Shown here: in pieces, positions 15,016 through 24,200 of the stretch
Layout of the letters: every line of letters begins with the position of its first letter
Numbering within the stretch: position 1 is the stretch's first letter
NCBI RefSeq assembly: GCF_030345795.1
Contig: NZ_JAUALB010000001.1
Span: forward strand, 2,475,001 to 2,539,000
Direction: 5' to 3'
DNA: 64,000 bases
DNA from: Micromonospora sp. WMMA1363
Lineage (GTDB): Bacteria; Actinomycetota; Actinomycetes; Mycobacteriales; Micromonosporaceae
Translations under genes and position numbers: made by a program
The notes under the pieces: model-generated
Databases searched by the model: none
Told to the model about the DNA's origin: nothing
Seen by the model: the letters and a program-made list of their open reading frames with translations, nothing else

Positions 15016-15417
15016 TCAGCGGTTATGCCGCCGCCTTCTTCGCCACGCCCGCCGGGCACGCATCCCGGTCGCCCGCAGCGAGTACGCCATCCGGTTGTTG
15101 TTGGTCACGTACGGCGTGACCGTCATCCCGTCGAACTCCACCGCCTCGAACGGGGCACCCGTCGGCGGCACCGGCTGGTAGTCAGCCGAGATCTTGACCA
15201 TCGTCTCCCAGGACCGCTTGCCAAGCTCCGGGTCCAGGTCCATCACCCGCACCTGCCACACCCGCTGACCGGTCAACTTGTCCTTCGCCGGGCTACGCCG
15301 GCCGGTCTTCTCGTCGTAGTCCTCGACCTCACCCAGGGACTCGGGGACCAGGGCGCACCCCGCCGGGAAGACGTCCTCACAACGCACGGCGAATCTCGTA
15401 CCGCCACGCAGAGCCAT
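15016..15417 (-). CDS. Pra-like replication/integration/excision activator
   Basis: This 133-residue protein begins MALRGGTRFAVRCEDVFPAG and contains DKLTGQRVWQVRVMDLDPEL, VKISADYQPVPPTG and AVEFDGMTVTPYV. These features match the group annotated in Streptomyces elements as plasmid replication, integration and excision activator (related by position to pSAM2 Pra). That group name is recalled, not verified. A basic tail (RARRAWRRRRRHNR) ends the protein. ATG 15417 is followed upstream by an inverted repeat at 15440-15488 that could be its operator. It heads the short operon running into the integrase. Confidence 0.6.
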   Translation of the reverse strand: MALRGGTRFAVRCEDVFPAGCALVPESLGEVEDYDEKTGRRSPAKDKLTGQRVWQVRVMDLDPELGKRSWETMVKISADYQPVPPTGAPFEAVEFDGMTVTPYVTNNNRMAYSLRATGMRARRAWRRRRRHNR

Positions 15418-15439
15418 CGCTCAACCTCCAAGTTGTTGG

Positions 15440-15488
15440 CATGTCTGCCACGTGGGGACTCCCAGGTAGACGCCACTTGGCAGACAAG
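15440..15488 (-). promoter_or_regulatory. Inverted repeat upstream of the Pra-like gene
   Basis: CATGTCTGCCACGTGG (15440-15455) pairs with CCACTTGGCAGACAAG (15473-15488), 14 of 16 positions, separated by 17 nt. Two half sites two helical turns apart 25-70 bp before the start fit a repressor operator; KorSA/GntR control of pra is known for pSAM2. Confidence 0.55.
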
Positions 15489-15584
15489 TCGACAGGCGTC
15501 AGGAAGCTCGATCTTTCCGCCCACGGTGCGGCGGCCAAGGTCTGGGTGATCTACCCCTGCTTGCCAGCCAGCAGAGGTAGGCCG

Positions 15585-16015
15585 TCAGAGGCCACTATCC
15601 TGGGTTGCGTCACGAATGTATGCCTTAAGAGCCTGGCTGAACTTTTGGCCATAAACGCTGGCGGAATCGATTCGGCCATCCCCTCCGACCTCTTCCTCCA
15701 AGTATGCGGAACGAGCGAATCCATCCGCGAGCGTTGCGGCGTATTCGGTGAAGTCCTGAAAAAAGGAAGCTGACGCCCGCAGCCCTACCGCTTCAGCTAG
15801 GGTCTGATACACCGGCTTCCAATAGTTCCTGTGCTGCCCATCTCGCCATCGTTCAACCCTGACCACTTCGGGAACGAATTCTGGCTTAGTCAGCATGGAA
15901 TCGAGGATGCGCGCCGTCTTTACCATGCGCATCCTCCGGCGAATATTGGCCTCCGCGAACATATCGATGGCGTCTGACAGCTTCATCTCACCCGCAACGA
16001 GAAGGTCCGCATACC
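15585..16015 (-). pseudogene. Unknown gene truncated at its 5' end by an ISL3 element
   Basis: The frame is open to an apparent ATG at 16091, but the ISL3 terminal repeat starts at 16016, so the first about 25 codons belong to the IS. The genuine remainder (about 142 residues, from RYADLLVAGEMKLSDAIDMF) is helical, with RRRMRMVKTARIL and a C-terminal QKFSQALKAYIRDATQ. GC is lower than the surroundings, in keeping with element cargo. I do not recognise the family, and without the lost N-terminus no function can be suggested. Confidence 0.65.
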
Positions 16016-17463
16016 GGCTCTTCGAACTTGAGCGGGGTTCGCGGCTGGAGTCGGCCCGAGTGTGAAGGGCTCGCAGCTCATCGGTGATCATCTGGGTGTC
16101 TGAGTCGGATGGTCACAAGTGAAGAGCTGCGAGCATGGTCAACGATACGACCCGGCTGCTGGGGCTGGACGGTCTGGTGGTCGAACGGGTCGAGGTGGAC
16201 GTCGAGGGCGTCCCGGTGGTGGACCTGTCCACTGGTTGTGAGCAGGCCCGATGCTGTCCGCAGTGCGGGCGGCGGGCGGTCCGGGTGAAGCAGTGGACCA
16301 CGACTCGGCCGCGGGACCTGCCGGTCGGTGGCCGGCCGGTGCGGCTGCGCTGGCGCAAACGACGCTGGTACTGCCCGACCCGGGCCTGTCCGCGCAAGTC
16401 GTTCACCGAGCAGGTTGCCCAGGTCCCGGCCCGGTCCCGACTGACTCACCGGCTGCGTGCGGCGGCAGGGGCGGCGGTGGCCGACGCCGGACGCACGATC
16501 GTGCAGGCCGCCCGTGACATGGGCATCTCGTGGCCGGTCGTCGCCGACGCGTTCACCGCCCACGCGAGCAGGGTGCTGCCAGCCGAGCCCGAGCCGGTCA
16601 CCGTACTCGGCATCGACGAGGTCCGCCGCGGCAAGCCACGCTGGACCTGGGACGAGGAGGCCAACTCCTGGACCACCACCGCGGATCGGTGGCACGTCGG
16701 CTTCTGTGACCTGTCGGACGGACAGGGGCTGCTCGCCCAGGTCGAAGGCCGCACCACCGCTGCGGTCACCGGCTGGCTCGCGGCTCGTCCGCAGGCCTGG
16801 CGTGACCAGATCCGGGCGGTGGCGATCGACATGTGCACGGTGTTCAAGGCCGCAATCCGGCAGGTCCTGCCGCACGCGCTGCTGGTCGTCGACCACTTCC
16901 ACATCGTGCAGCTGGCCAACCGGGCCGTCGCCGAAGTCCGCCGCCGGAGCACCCTGACTCAGCGCGGGCGCCGCGGCCGCGGCACCGACCCCGAATGGCG
17001 GATGCGCAAACGGCTGACCCGCTCCGCCGCCCGCATGCCCGGCAAGCACGTCGACCGCCTCGTCGACACCCTCGACGCCCTACCCGCGGCGATCGGCGCC
17101 CCGATCCTCACCGCGTGGAACGCCAAAGAAGACCTACTCGACCTGCTCGCGACCGCCCACACCCAGCCCGACCGCGAACACGTCCACCGGCTGTTACACC
17201 GCTTCTACACCCGCTGCGCCGCCTCCGACCTGCCCGAACTGCACCGCCTCGCCACCACGATCGAGACCTGGTGGCCGCAGATCCTCGCGTTCCTGACCAC
17301 CGGGATCACCAACGCCGGCTCCGAAGGAACCAACCGCGTGATCAAGACCGTCTCCCGCGACGCCTACGGCTTCCGAAACCCCAAGAACCAACGCCTCCGC
17401 ACCCGCACCGCCACCACCCGCCGCCACCGCGGACACCTCAACCCCGCTAAATTTCGAAGAGCC
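16016..17463 (+). mobile_element. ISL3-family insertion sequence, copy 1
   Basis: Terminal inverted repeats GGCTCTTCGAACTTGAGC at 16016 and GGCTCTTCGAAATTTAGC (reverse strand, ending 17463) bound a 1448-bp element; GGCTCTT ends are typical of ISL3. The 8 bases outside the ends do not match (CGCATACC left, GTCAACGG right), so no target duplication remains. This suggests recombination or deletion through the element. Confidence 0.85.
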
Positions 17464-17505
17464 GTCAACGGTCGCCGACTTCGGGCTCTGGCACGAAGTT
17501 GGTGA
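16135..17505 (+). CDS. ISL3-family transposase
   Basis: This 456-residue DDE transposase starts at ATG 16135. The N-terminal zinc finger (CCPQCGRR... and CPTRACPRKSF) is followed by an HTH region. Catalytic segments include VLGIDEVRRGK, VVDHFHIVQLANRAV and the C-terminal ITNAGSEGTNRVIKTVSRDA. The reading frame looks intact, but it passes through the right terminal repeat and ends about 42 bp outside the element, so its last about 13 residues come from flanking DNA. It is probably still able to move the element, though this cannot be proven from sequence. Confidence 0.85.
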   Translation: MVNDTTRLLGLDGLVVERVEVDVEGVPVVDLSTGCEQARCCPQCGRRAVRVKQWTTTRPRDLPVGGRPVRLRWRKRRWYCPTRACPRKSFTEQVAQVPARSRLTHRLRAAAGAAVADAGRTIVQAARDMGISWPVVADAFTAHASRVLPAEPEPVTVLGIDEVRRGKPRWTWDEEANSWTTTADRWHVGFCDLSDGQGLLAQVEGRTTAAVTGWLAARPQAWRDQIRAVAIDMCTVFKAAIRQVLPHALLVVDHFHIVQLANRAVAEVRRRSTLTQRGRRGRGTDPEWRMRKRLTRSAARMPGKHVDRLVDTLDALPAAIGAPILTAWNAKEDLLDLLATAHTQPDREHVHRLLHRFYTRCAASDLPELHRLATTIETWWPQILAFLTTGITNAGSEGTNRVIKTVSRDAYGFRNPKNQRLRTRTATTRRHRGHLNPAKFRRAVNGRRLRALARSW

Positions 17506-19187
17506 AAGCCGGGATCGGCTCGACCCCGGCCGCCGGGTGTGATCCACTATGGACGATCATGTTCATGGTGTGATGATCATAGCTTGGGAGGGTTGCTGCC
17601 CCATCTCGCGGCCCTGCGGATCCGGCACGTGCGTGCCGAGGGACGGTCGGTTTGGCTGGAAGCTGACGTTTCGGCTGCTGACGCAGGGTGCCCGGCCTGT
17701 GAGTCGAGGTCGGTGCGGGTGCACAGCCGCTACCAGCGTGTCCTGGCCGACCCGGCGATCGGTGGCCGGCCGACGCTGCTACGCGTACGTGTCCGCAGGT
17801 TCTTCTGCGACAACACCGTCTGTGAACGGCAGACCTTCGCCGAACAGGTGCCGGAGCTGACCACACCGTATGCTCGCCGCACTCCGCTGCTGCGCGGTGT
17901 CCTGGAGAAGATCGCCTTGGCGTTGGGTGGCCGGCCGGGCGCGCGGATGACCCGTCTGCTGGCCGTGGAGGTGTCCCGCACGACCATGTTGCGGCTGGCC
18001 CGGGCGCTGCCAGTGCCGGATCCCGGCACTATCGCGGTGGTCGGGGTCGACGATTTCGCGTTCCGTAAGGGCAACACCTACGGCACCGTCATCGTCGACA
18101 TGCACACCGGTCGACCCGTCGACCTGCTGCCCGGACCGCCACGCCGACACGTTCGCCGACTGGCTGCGCGCACACCCGGGTGCTCAGGTGATTTGTCGTG
18201 ATAGGGCCAGCGGCTATGCCGAGGGTGCCCGGCTCGGTGCGCCGGACGCGATCCAGGTCGCCGACCGTTTCCACCTGCTGCAGAACCTCACCCAGGCGGT
18301 CGACCGGGTCGTTCGTGCCCACCGTGCCTGCCTCAAGGACCGACCCGAGGCCGACGCCGTCGCGCAGCCGCGCCCGTCCACCGAGGGTGAGCCGGGCCGC
18401 CGGGCCGAGGTGACCCGGCAACGGCACGCCGAGATCCATGCCCTGCACACCACCGGCATCGGCACCACCGCGATCAGCCGCGCGTTGAACCTCGACGGCA
18501 AGACGATACGCCGCTACCTACGCGCGGCGACCGCGGACGAGCTGCTCACCGAGACCGTCCCACGACCCCGTGACCTCGACGAGCACACCGCCTACCTCGT
18601 CTCCCGGTGGGGAGCAGGGCTGCACCAACGCGGTCCGGCTGACCACCGAACTGCGCGAACGCGGCTACCGCGGCAGCGCCCGCACGGTGCGCCGACTGCT
18701 GCAGACCTGGCGCGACGGCACAATCAAACCGACCGCCGTGACCGCGGTCGCGCCGAAACCCAGGCAAGTGACCGGCTGGATCATCCGGCCCGCCGGCGAT
18801 CGCACCGAAGATGAGCAGTGCGGCCTGACCCGGATCCTTGAGCGGTGTGACAGCCTGCGCACCGTCGACCGGCTGGTCAGCGACTTCGCCGGGATGCTGC
18901 GCCAACGTCAGGGCCAGCACCTGGACACCTGGATCGCCCAGGCCAAGGAAAGCGGCGTCGCGCAGCTGGCCGGCTTCGCCGCCGGCCTGTTCAAGGACTA
19001 CGACGCCGTCCGCAACGGCCTCACCCTGCCCTACAGCAGCGGCGCAGTAGAGGGCAACGTTTGTCGATTGAAAGCGATCAAAAGGCAGATGTACGGCCGT
19101 GCGAACTTCGACCTCCTCCGGCTCCGCGTCGTCCTCGCCGAATAGCCACCGCAGATGAGGCGGAATCACGAACTTCGTGCCAGAGCC
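17484..19187 (+). mobile_element. ISL3-family insertion sequence, copy 2, with 8-bp target duplication
   Basis: The element runs from GGCTCTGGCACGAAGTT at 17484 to its inverted counterpart ending at 19187 (1704 bp). The octamer CGACTTCG is present directly outside both ends (17476-17483 and 19188-19195), an exact target duplication of the length known for ISL3. Removing the element and one octamer joins the sequence upstream of the membrane-protein gene at 19228. This copy is different from copy 1 and lies only 20 bp from its right end. Confidence 0.92.
17539..19145 (+). pseudogene. ISL3-family transposase with two frameshifts
   Basis: Three overlapping frames together make one ISL3 transposase. 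The first gives CPACESR... through GVDDFAFRKGNTYG to VDLLP, then an extra G at 18133-18134 shifts the frame. The second resumes with DRHADTFADWLRAHPGAQVI and continues through VADRFHLLQNL to VSRW. An extra G in the GGGG run at 18609-18612 shifts it again, and the third continues with EQGCTNAVRL to SSGAVEGNVCRLKAIKRQMY and the stop. Both breaks are single-base additions in G runs, so sequencing error is a possible alternative. As written, the gene is inactive. Confidence 0.85.
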
Positions 19188-19227
19188 CGACTTCGTCGAT
19201 ACCTGGGTCACGCTGGAGGAAGGGCCG

Positions 19228-20532
19228 ATGCTCCTGGCTCTCGTCGGCGTATGGCTGCTCACCTGCCTGCTGTTTGCCGGGCGGGGGCGCGGGACGGTGC
19301 CGGCAGGCAGCGCCGCTGGACGGCTACGGCGCATGCGCTACGGCCTGGCACGAGGTCTCAACTGGGTTGCCAAAGCGTACGGCCGGTGGGTCGGACCAGT
19401 CGCCGCGACCGTGGCGACCGTGGCCTCGTTCACCTTCCTCACCACCGTGCCGAGCGCTCTCGGCACCCAGCTGCGGCTACAGGCGGTGGCCAGGACCGAC
19501 GACTACACGTTCGCCGCCGAGAAGATCGAAGCCGATCTCGCCGCCCAGGTAGTGTCTGAGCTGTATGGGCAGATCAAGGAGGAAATGCCGCCCGACTACC
19601 AGCAGGCCTTGACAATTCGGCTCCCGGCGCAGGTAGTGCGGACCCGGCAACAGGCGGACCGGCTCGTGGTGCCGCTGAAGGAGAGCGACCCGGCCGCAGC
19701 GCGGCGCTTGGCGAGAGAAGAAAGCCGCATCCAGCAGGTCCGGGACCTGCCCGACCGATCGGTCGTTGACGCTCCCCGCGGGAGCGACCCGGTCGACATC
19801 CCGACCGACCTGACCGCCGGACAGGCTGCCGCCGCCCGAGAACAGGCCGAGGCGAAGCCGCCGGACAACCATGCCGAGATCATCAACGACAGCGGCAAGG
19901 AGATCCTTCTGCAACTGGAGAAGGTCGCCTCCGAACCGGGTTGGAGCGGCCTGCAGGACCTCGTGGGCAGCCGGTTTCCGCTGGCAGCACCGATGATCGA
20001 CGCTCTTGCCGACGCATGTGACAAGCAACTCCAAGAGGTGTTGCGCCGCAAGGTTCCGGCCCTCGTCCAGCAGCTCATGGACAAGACCACTGACATCAGA
20101 TCGTCGATCGCCGCGGCCGCGAAGGACATCGTCGCGAGTGTCGACGTCCCGCGTGTGGTGGGCGACCACGTGACGGACGCGGCGCGCCTGGCGGCAGATC
20201 GGCAGGCCACACTGGCGTACCTGGATGGCCTGGAGGACCGCCTCAAACGCCGTGCCGACATCGTCGACGGCCTGATCCGGCCGACCGATGACGCGGAGTT
20301 CGGTCGCAATCTCAATCGTGTGCTCGGGTCATCGGACAAGCCTCTGCAAACAGGTGTTGTCGACGACCTGCGAAGGACGATGCTCAATCCTGGCAGTCCA
20401 AACCGGAATGCCACGATCGTCAAACACAACGCGGCCGTGGCGATCCACTCACTGGGCGTACGTGGCCTGCCGATGATCACCAAGGCTGACATCCGGGCGG
20501 CCCTTCCTCTCTGCGGATGCCCCCGCGGCTAG
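19228..20532 (+). CDS. Two-TM protein with long helical domain, function unknown
   Basis: ATG 19228 (MLLALVGVWLLTCLLFAGRG) is preceded by GGAGGAAGG at 8 nt; the frame extends to 19177 only through IS-derived bases. Hydrophobic helices at about residues 1-17 and 55-75 bracket a basic loop. The remaining about 350 residues are helical and polar, with coiled-coil-like parts (ARRLAREESRIQQVRD, IDALADACDKQLQEVLRRKV) and a small CGC-containing C-terminus. The two-TM plus helical layout resembles membrane scaffold proteins, but I recognise no family. Insertion of two IS elements immediately upstream has probably separated it from its native promoter. Its 3' end overlaps a kinase pseudogene on the other strand. 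Confidence 0.65.
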   Translation: MLLALVGVWLLTCLLFAGRGRGTVPAGSAAGRLRRMRYGLARGLNWVAKAYGRWVGPVAATVATVASFTFLTTVPSALGTQLRLQAVARTDDYTFAAEKIEADLAAQVVSELYGQIKEEMPPDYQQALTIRLPAQVVRTRQQADRLVVPLKESDPAAARRLAREESRIQQVRDLPDRSVVDAPRGSDPVDIPTDLTAGQAAAAREQAEAKPPDNHAEIINDSGKEILLQLEKVASEPGWSGLQDLVGSRFPLAAPMIDALADACDKQLQEVLRRKVPALVQQLMDKTTDIRSSIAAAAKDIVASVDVPRVVGDHVTDAARLAADRQATLAYLDGLEDRLKRRADIVDGLIRPTDDAEFGRNLNRVLGSSDKPLQTGVVDDLRRTMLNPGSPNRNATIVKHNAAVAIHSLGVRGLPMITKADIRAALPLCGCPRG

Positions 20533-20925
20533 GTCGTCGTCGCGTCCGGTCTGGGGTAGCCCGGCGGCAGCCGCGATGGCCTGGACGGCCTCGTCCAGGG
20601 TGGTGGTCTCGGGTAGGACGAGTTCGCCGGGCCAGCCCAGGACGTCGTGAGCGGCGTACCAGCCGCTCATGTACTCGGCGGTGAACTCACTGGCCTGCCG
20701 GCGGGTGCGATGCCGGCGCAGGGTCTCGGTCAGGGACACGTCGAGGTAGCAGAACAGCGACCGCCCTCGGTGGCCCTCGCAGGGAGGTCAGCATGCTGCG
20801 GTAGCAGCTGCCGTGCATGATGCCGTCCAGCAGCACGTGATCGCCGTGGTCCAGCGCGAACCGGACGGTCTGCGCGATCAGCGAAGACGCGATGCCGCCG
20901 GACAGGTCCCGGGGGTGGGCCAGGG
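20449..20925 (-). pseudogene. P-loop kinase (AAA_33-like) remnant, frameshifted and 5'-truncated
   Basis: Two minus-strand frames make the C-terminal two thirds of a small nucleotide kinase. The first reads RDLSGGIASSLIAQTVRFAL, then DHGDHVLLDGIMHGS and YRSMLTSLR. After a one-base deletion near 20780, EGHRGRSLFCYLDVSLTETL, RRHRTRRQASEFTAEYM and DVLGWPGELVLPETTTLDEA follow. The P-loop segment is absent from the adjoining sequence. The fold matches zeta-toxin/gluconate-kinase-like AAA ATPases. It reads convergently with and partly over the end of the two-TM gene. Confidence 0.6.
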
Positions 20926-21138
20926 GTGGGCCCGGCGCCGGCCGTCAGACGTACCACTCGACCCACATCGCGTTCCCAGTTTCTCCCGTCGTTCCGGGGG
21001 TGATGCCGACCTCGCGCAGGCCCTCGCCGATCCCTCCAGAGGCCGGTCGGAGACCGACCGGTACGCCACCTGAGCGCGTCGAGGTGGACGGCACGGAGAG
21101 GGCTGGGGTGCGGCTCAGTCCGAGAACTCCGCCAGCGT

Positions 21139-21220
21139 TGTGAACAATGTTTACAGAGTGCATTTCGGCTGCCGCCCTTCTGCTAGCCTCGTCCGGTCGC
21201 ACTTCGTGTAAACGCTCTCA
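21139..21220 (+). promoter_or_regulatory. Two operator-like sites upstream of the chitinase gene
   Basis: TGTGAACAATGTTTACA at 21139-21155 is a near-perfect inverted repeat (one mismatch). TGTAAACGCTCTCA at 21207-21220 resembles operators of LacI-family regulators (TGnAAnCGnTnnCA). Both fall in the AT-richer region before the start at 21287, so sugar-responsive repression is plausible. The remainder of 20926-21286 shows no confident gene. Confidence 0.45.
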
Positions 21221-21286
21221 CGAGCTGCTGAGGTGCATGCGACGCATCTCCGGCTCGTGGATCCCATCGGCTTCGAAGGACAGAGG

Positions 21287-24200
21287 ATGCGTCTCGCATA
21301 CTCCATCAACGCCCGACATGTCCGACTCGATCGATTGCTGACCGGTCTCATAGCGAGCATCACAGCTGTCTCCCTGCTGCTCTGGAGCACCGACCCGCTT
21401 CCGGCGCAGGCCCGGTCGGCGGCTGGGGACCAGGTCGTCACCCACGACTTCGGGGACCCGCAACTGGCCGACCAGTTCCGCCAGGCATTCGCTGAGATCG
21501 ACAAAGCGGGAATGCGGCTCGACGATGCGTTGCGGGACCGGACCAAGGGCCACCTGCACGATGTCATGCCCGACCTGAAGTTCGTCGACTTCGATCACGA
21601 GTGGAAGGTCGAGGGCACCGTCGCCACCATCACCATCAGGGCGCCCGAGGTCGAGGTGGACGCGACCTGGTGGCAGGGTGCGCTGATCACGGCGAGTGCC
21701 ATCATGATCGGTTTCGCCGCGGGTATCGGCTGCACGAGATTGGGCGGGCCGCCCACCGCGTGTGCCGGTTTCGGCGGGTTCGTCGGGGAGTTCACGAACG
21801 GTGCGCTCACCCAGTTGGCCGATGGCAAGCTGGGCGACGCGGAGGAGTGGGGCGCCACCATGGCGAAGTCCGTCGCCGCGGGCTTGGCGACCTTTCTGGT
21901 CGCCTGGCTCACGACGGCGGGGGCGCTCGACCTCTTCCAGTCGGTCAGCCAGTCAATCGTCAGATTCACTCGAACTGTCGAGATCTTCTTCGGTGGTCCG
22001 GGAGTTGCCGACAGGTTGCAGGGGTACCTCGACGTGCTGGAGAGGTACCTTCCGCGATGGATGGACTCCGCCAGCACGGCCACCGGTGTCTGCCGTGATC
22101 CGGCCGGCGAGGGCCCGGCGGGCGAGTGGACGGCACTGGGCCAGGTCGTGCGCAGCGCGGATGGTACGCAGACCCGGTTCACGGATCTCGACGGCGACGG
22201 TGACGGCGATCGCGCTGTCAGTTCTGGTGGCCGGCTCTACACCTGGCTGAACGGCGGGTGCGGTTCGGACGGTGAGCGGGTGTGGTTCCCGCTGGGCGAC
22301 ACCGCGCCGGCCACCGCCGCCCAGTTGCCGAAGCCGGCGTTCTTCGGCGATCTCGACCGCGACGGCCGCGACGAGTTGGTCAACTTCCTGACCGCGGCCG
22401 AATCGCCGACCGGTGTCGCGGCCATGCGGGTCTGGCGCAACCTGTCCAGCGGCACCGAGGTCCGGTGGGCGAACGCGGTCATCGTCGCGAACGACCTGGG
22501 CTATGTCGGGAATCCGGTGTTCGCCGACCTCGACGGCGACACCGACGACGACCTGCTGATCGTGGACCGGAACAACTTCGTCACCGCCTGGGAGAACAAG
22601 GCGACCGGGCTTCCGAGTCCTGGCGACTGGGACAAGATCGAGGGATTCTCGCACCCGGCCGAGGGTCCGGTCGGGCAGCTCTTCTTCACCGACATCACCG
22701 GCGACGGCCGTGCCGACGTGGTGGTCGTCCAGTACATGACGGGCGACGTGGTTGCGTGGGAGAACCTCGGCCGCACCGGGGGCGCCGCGTCCTCGGAATC
22801 GGTCAAGGCGGTCGCGGCGGCCGGGGCGGCCGGCTGGGAATCGCTCGGCACCATTCGCTCCGGCGACGCGTTCAACGGCGCCATCGGTGCCTTCTCCGAT
22901 CTCGACGTCGACCGGGTTTCGGACTTCCTGCTGTTCAACAGCACCAGCCGGGGTGTCGACGCCTGGCGGTTGCCCGGTGACACCAGTGTCGAGGACCTCG
23001 ACTGGGACGAGTCGGGCGCCGAGGCGGGCGTGCCGAGCGAGCGGGTGGCGTACTTCAACTCCTGGTCGATCTACGCCAACAACTACTACCTGAAGACGCT
23101 GGACCAGAACGGTACCGCCAGCAGGCTGACCAAGCTCAACTACGCCTTCCAGAACATCGACCCGGTGAACCTGACCTGCATGGCGGCGAACAAGCCCGGT
23201 TCGAGCGACGAGAGCGACCCGGACGGTAACGACGGCGCGGGTGACGCCTGGGCCGACTACCAGAAGGGCTTCACCGCTGAGCAGAGCGTCGACGGTGTCG
23301 CCGACCAGTGGACCGATCCGCTGAAGGGCAACTTCAACCAGATCAAGAAGCTCAAGCAGAAGCACCCGAACCTGAAGGTCCTGGTCTCGATCGGCGGCTG
23401 GACGTATTCGAAGTTCTTCTCGGACGCGGCCGCGACCGACGCCTCCCGGAAGAAGTTCGTCAAGTCGTGTGTCGACATGTTCATCAAGGGTGACCTACCC
23501 AAGCTCGGTGACGATCCCGCCGGTGGTCCCGGCGCCGCCGCGGGCGTGTTCGACGGCATCGACATCGACTGGGAATTCCCGGCCAGTCCCGACGGCCACA
23601 CCGGCAATCACCACGGTCCGCAGGACACGGCCAACTTCACCGCACTGCTGGCCGAGTTCCGCGCCCAGCTGGGGGCCGGCAAGCTACTCACCGCCGCGCT
23701 GCCGGCCGGCCCGAACAAGATCAGCAAGATCGAGGTGACGCAGATCGCGTCGTACCTGGATCTGGGCAACATCATGACCTACGACATGCACGGCGCCTGG
23801 GAGGGCAGCGGACCGACCAACTTCAACGACCCGCTGTACCGTTCCGCGCAGGACCCAGCCGACGGGACCGGCCTGACCGCGGACGACGCCATCACGACGT
23901 ACCTCGGCAAGGGCTTCCCGGCCGGCAAGATCACCCTCGGCGTGCCCTTCTACGCCCGCGGGTGGACCGGGGTGCAGAACGGCGGCAAGAACGGGCTCTA
24001 CCAGCCGGCCACCGGCGCTCCGCCGGCATACCCCTTGTCGCAGGCTCCGGGCGTCGCCTTCTACAAGGAGCTCAAGGCGGCGAACAAGCTGACCGACGAG
24101 ACGATCTTCTGGGACAGCAGGACGAAGACCACCTGGATGTACGACGGCAGCACGTTCTTCAGCATCGAAACTCCGAAGTCGATGACCGCCAGGCGGCAGT

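Noticed and set aside
18120..18620. Programmed frameshifting in the ISL3 copy 2 transposase
   Set aside because: Two separate single-G additions, no slippery heptamer with downstream structure, and ISL3 transposases are normally single-frame; decay or base-calling error is simpler.
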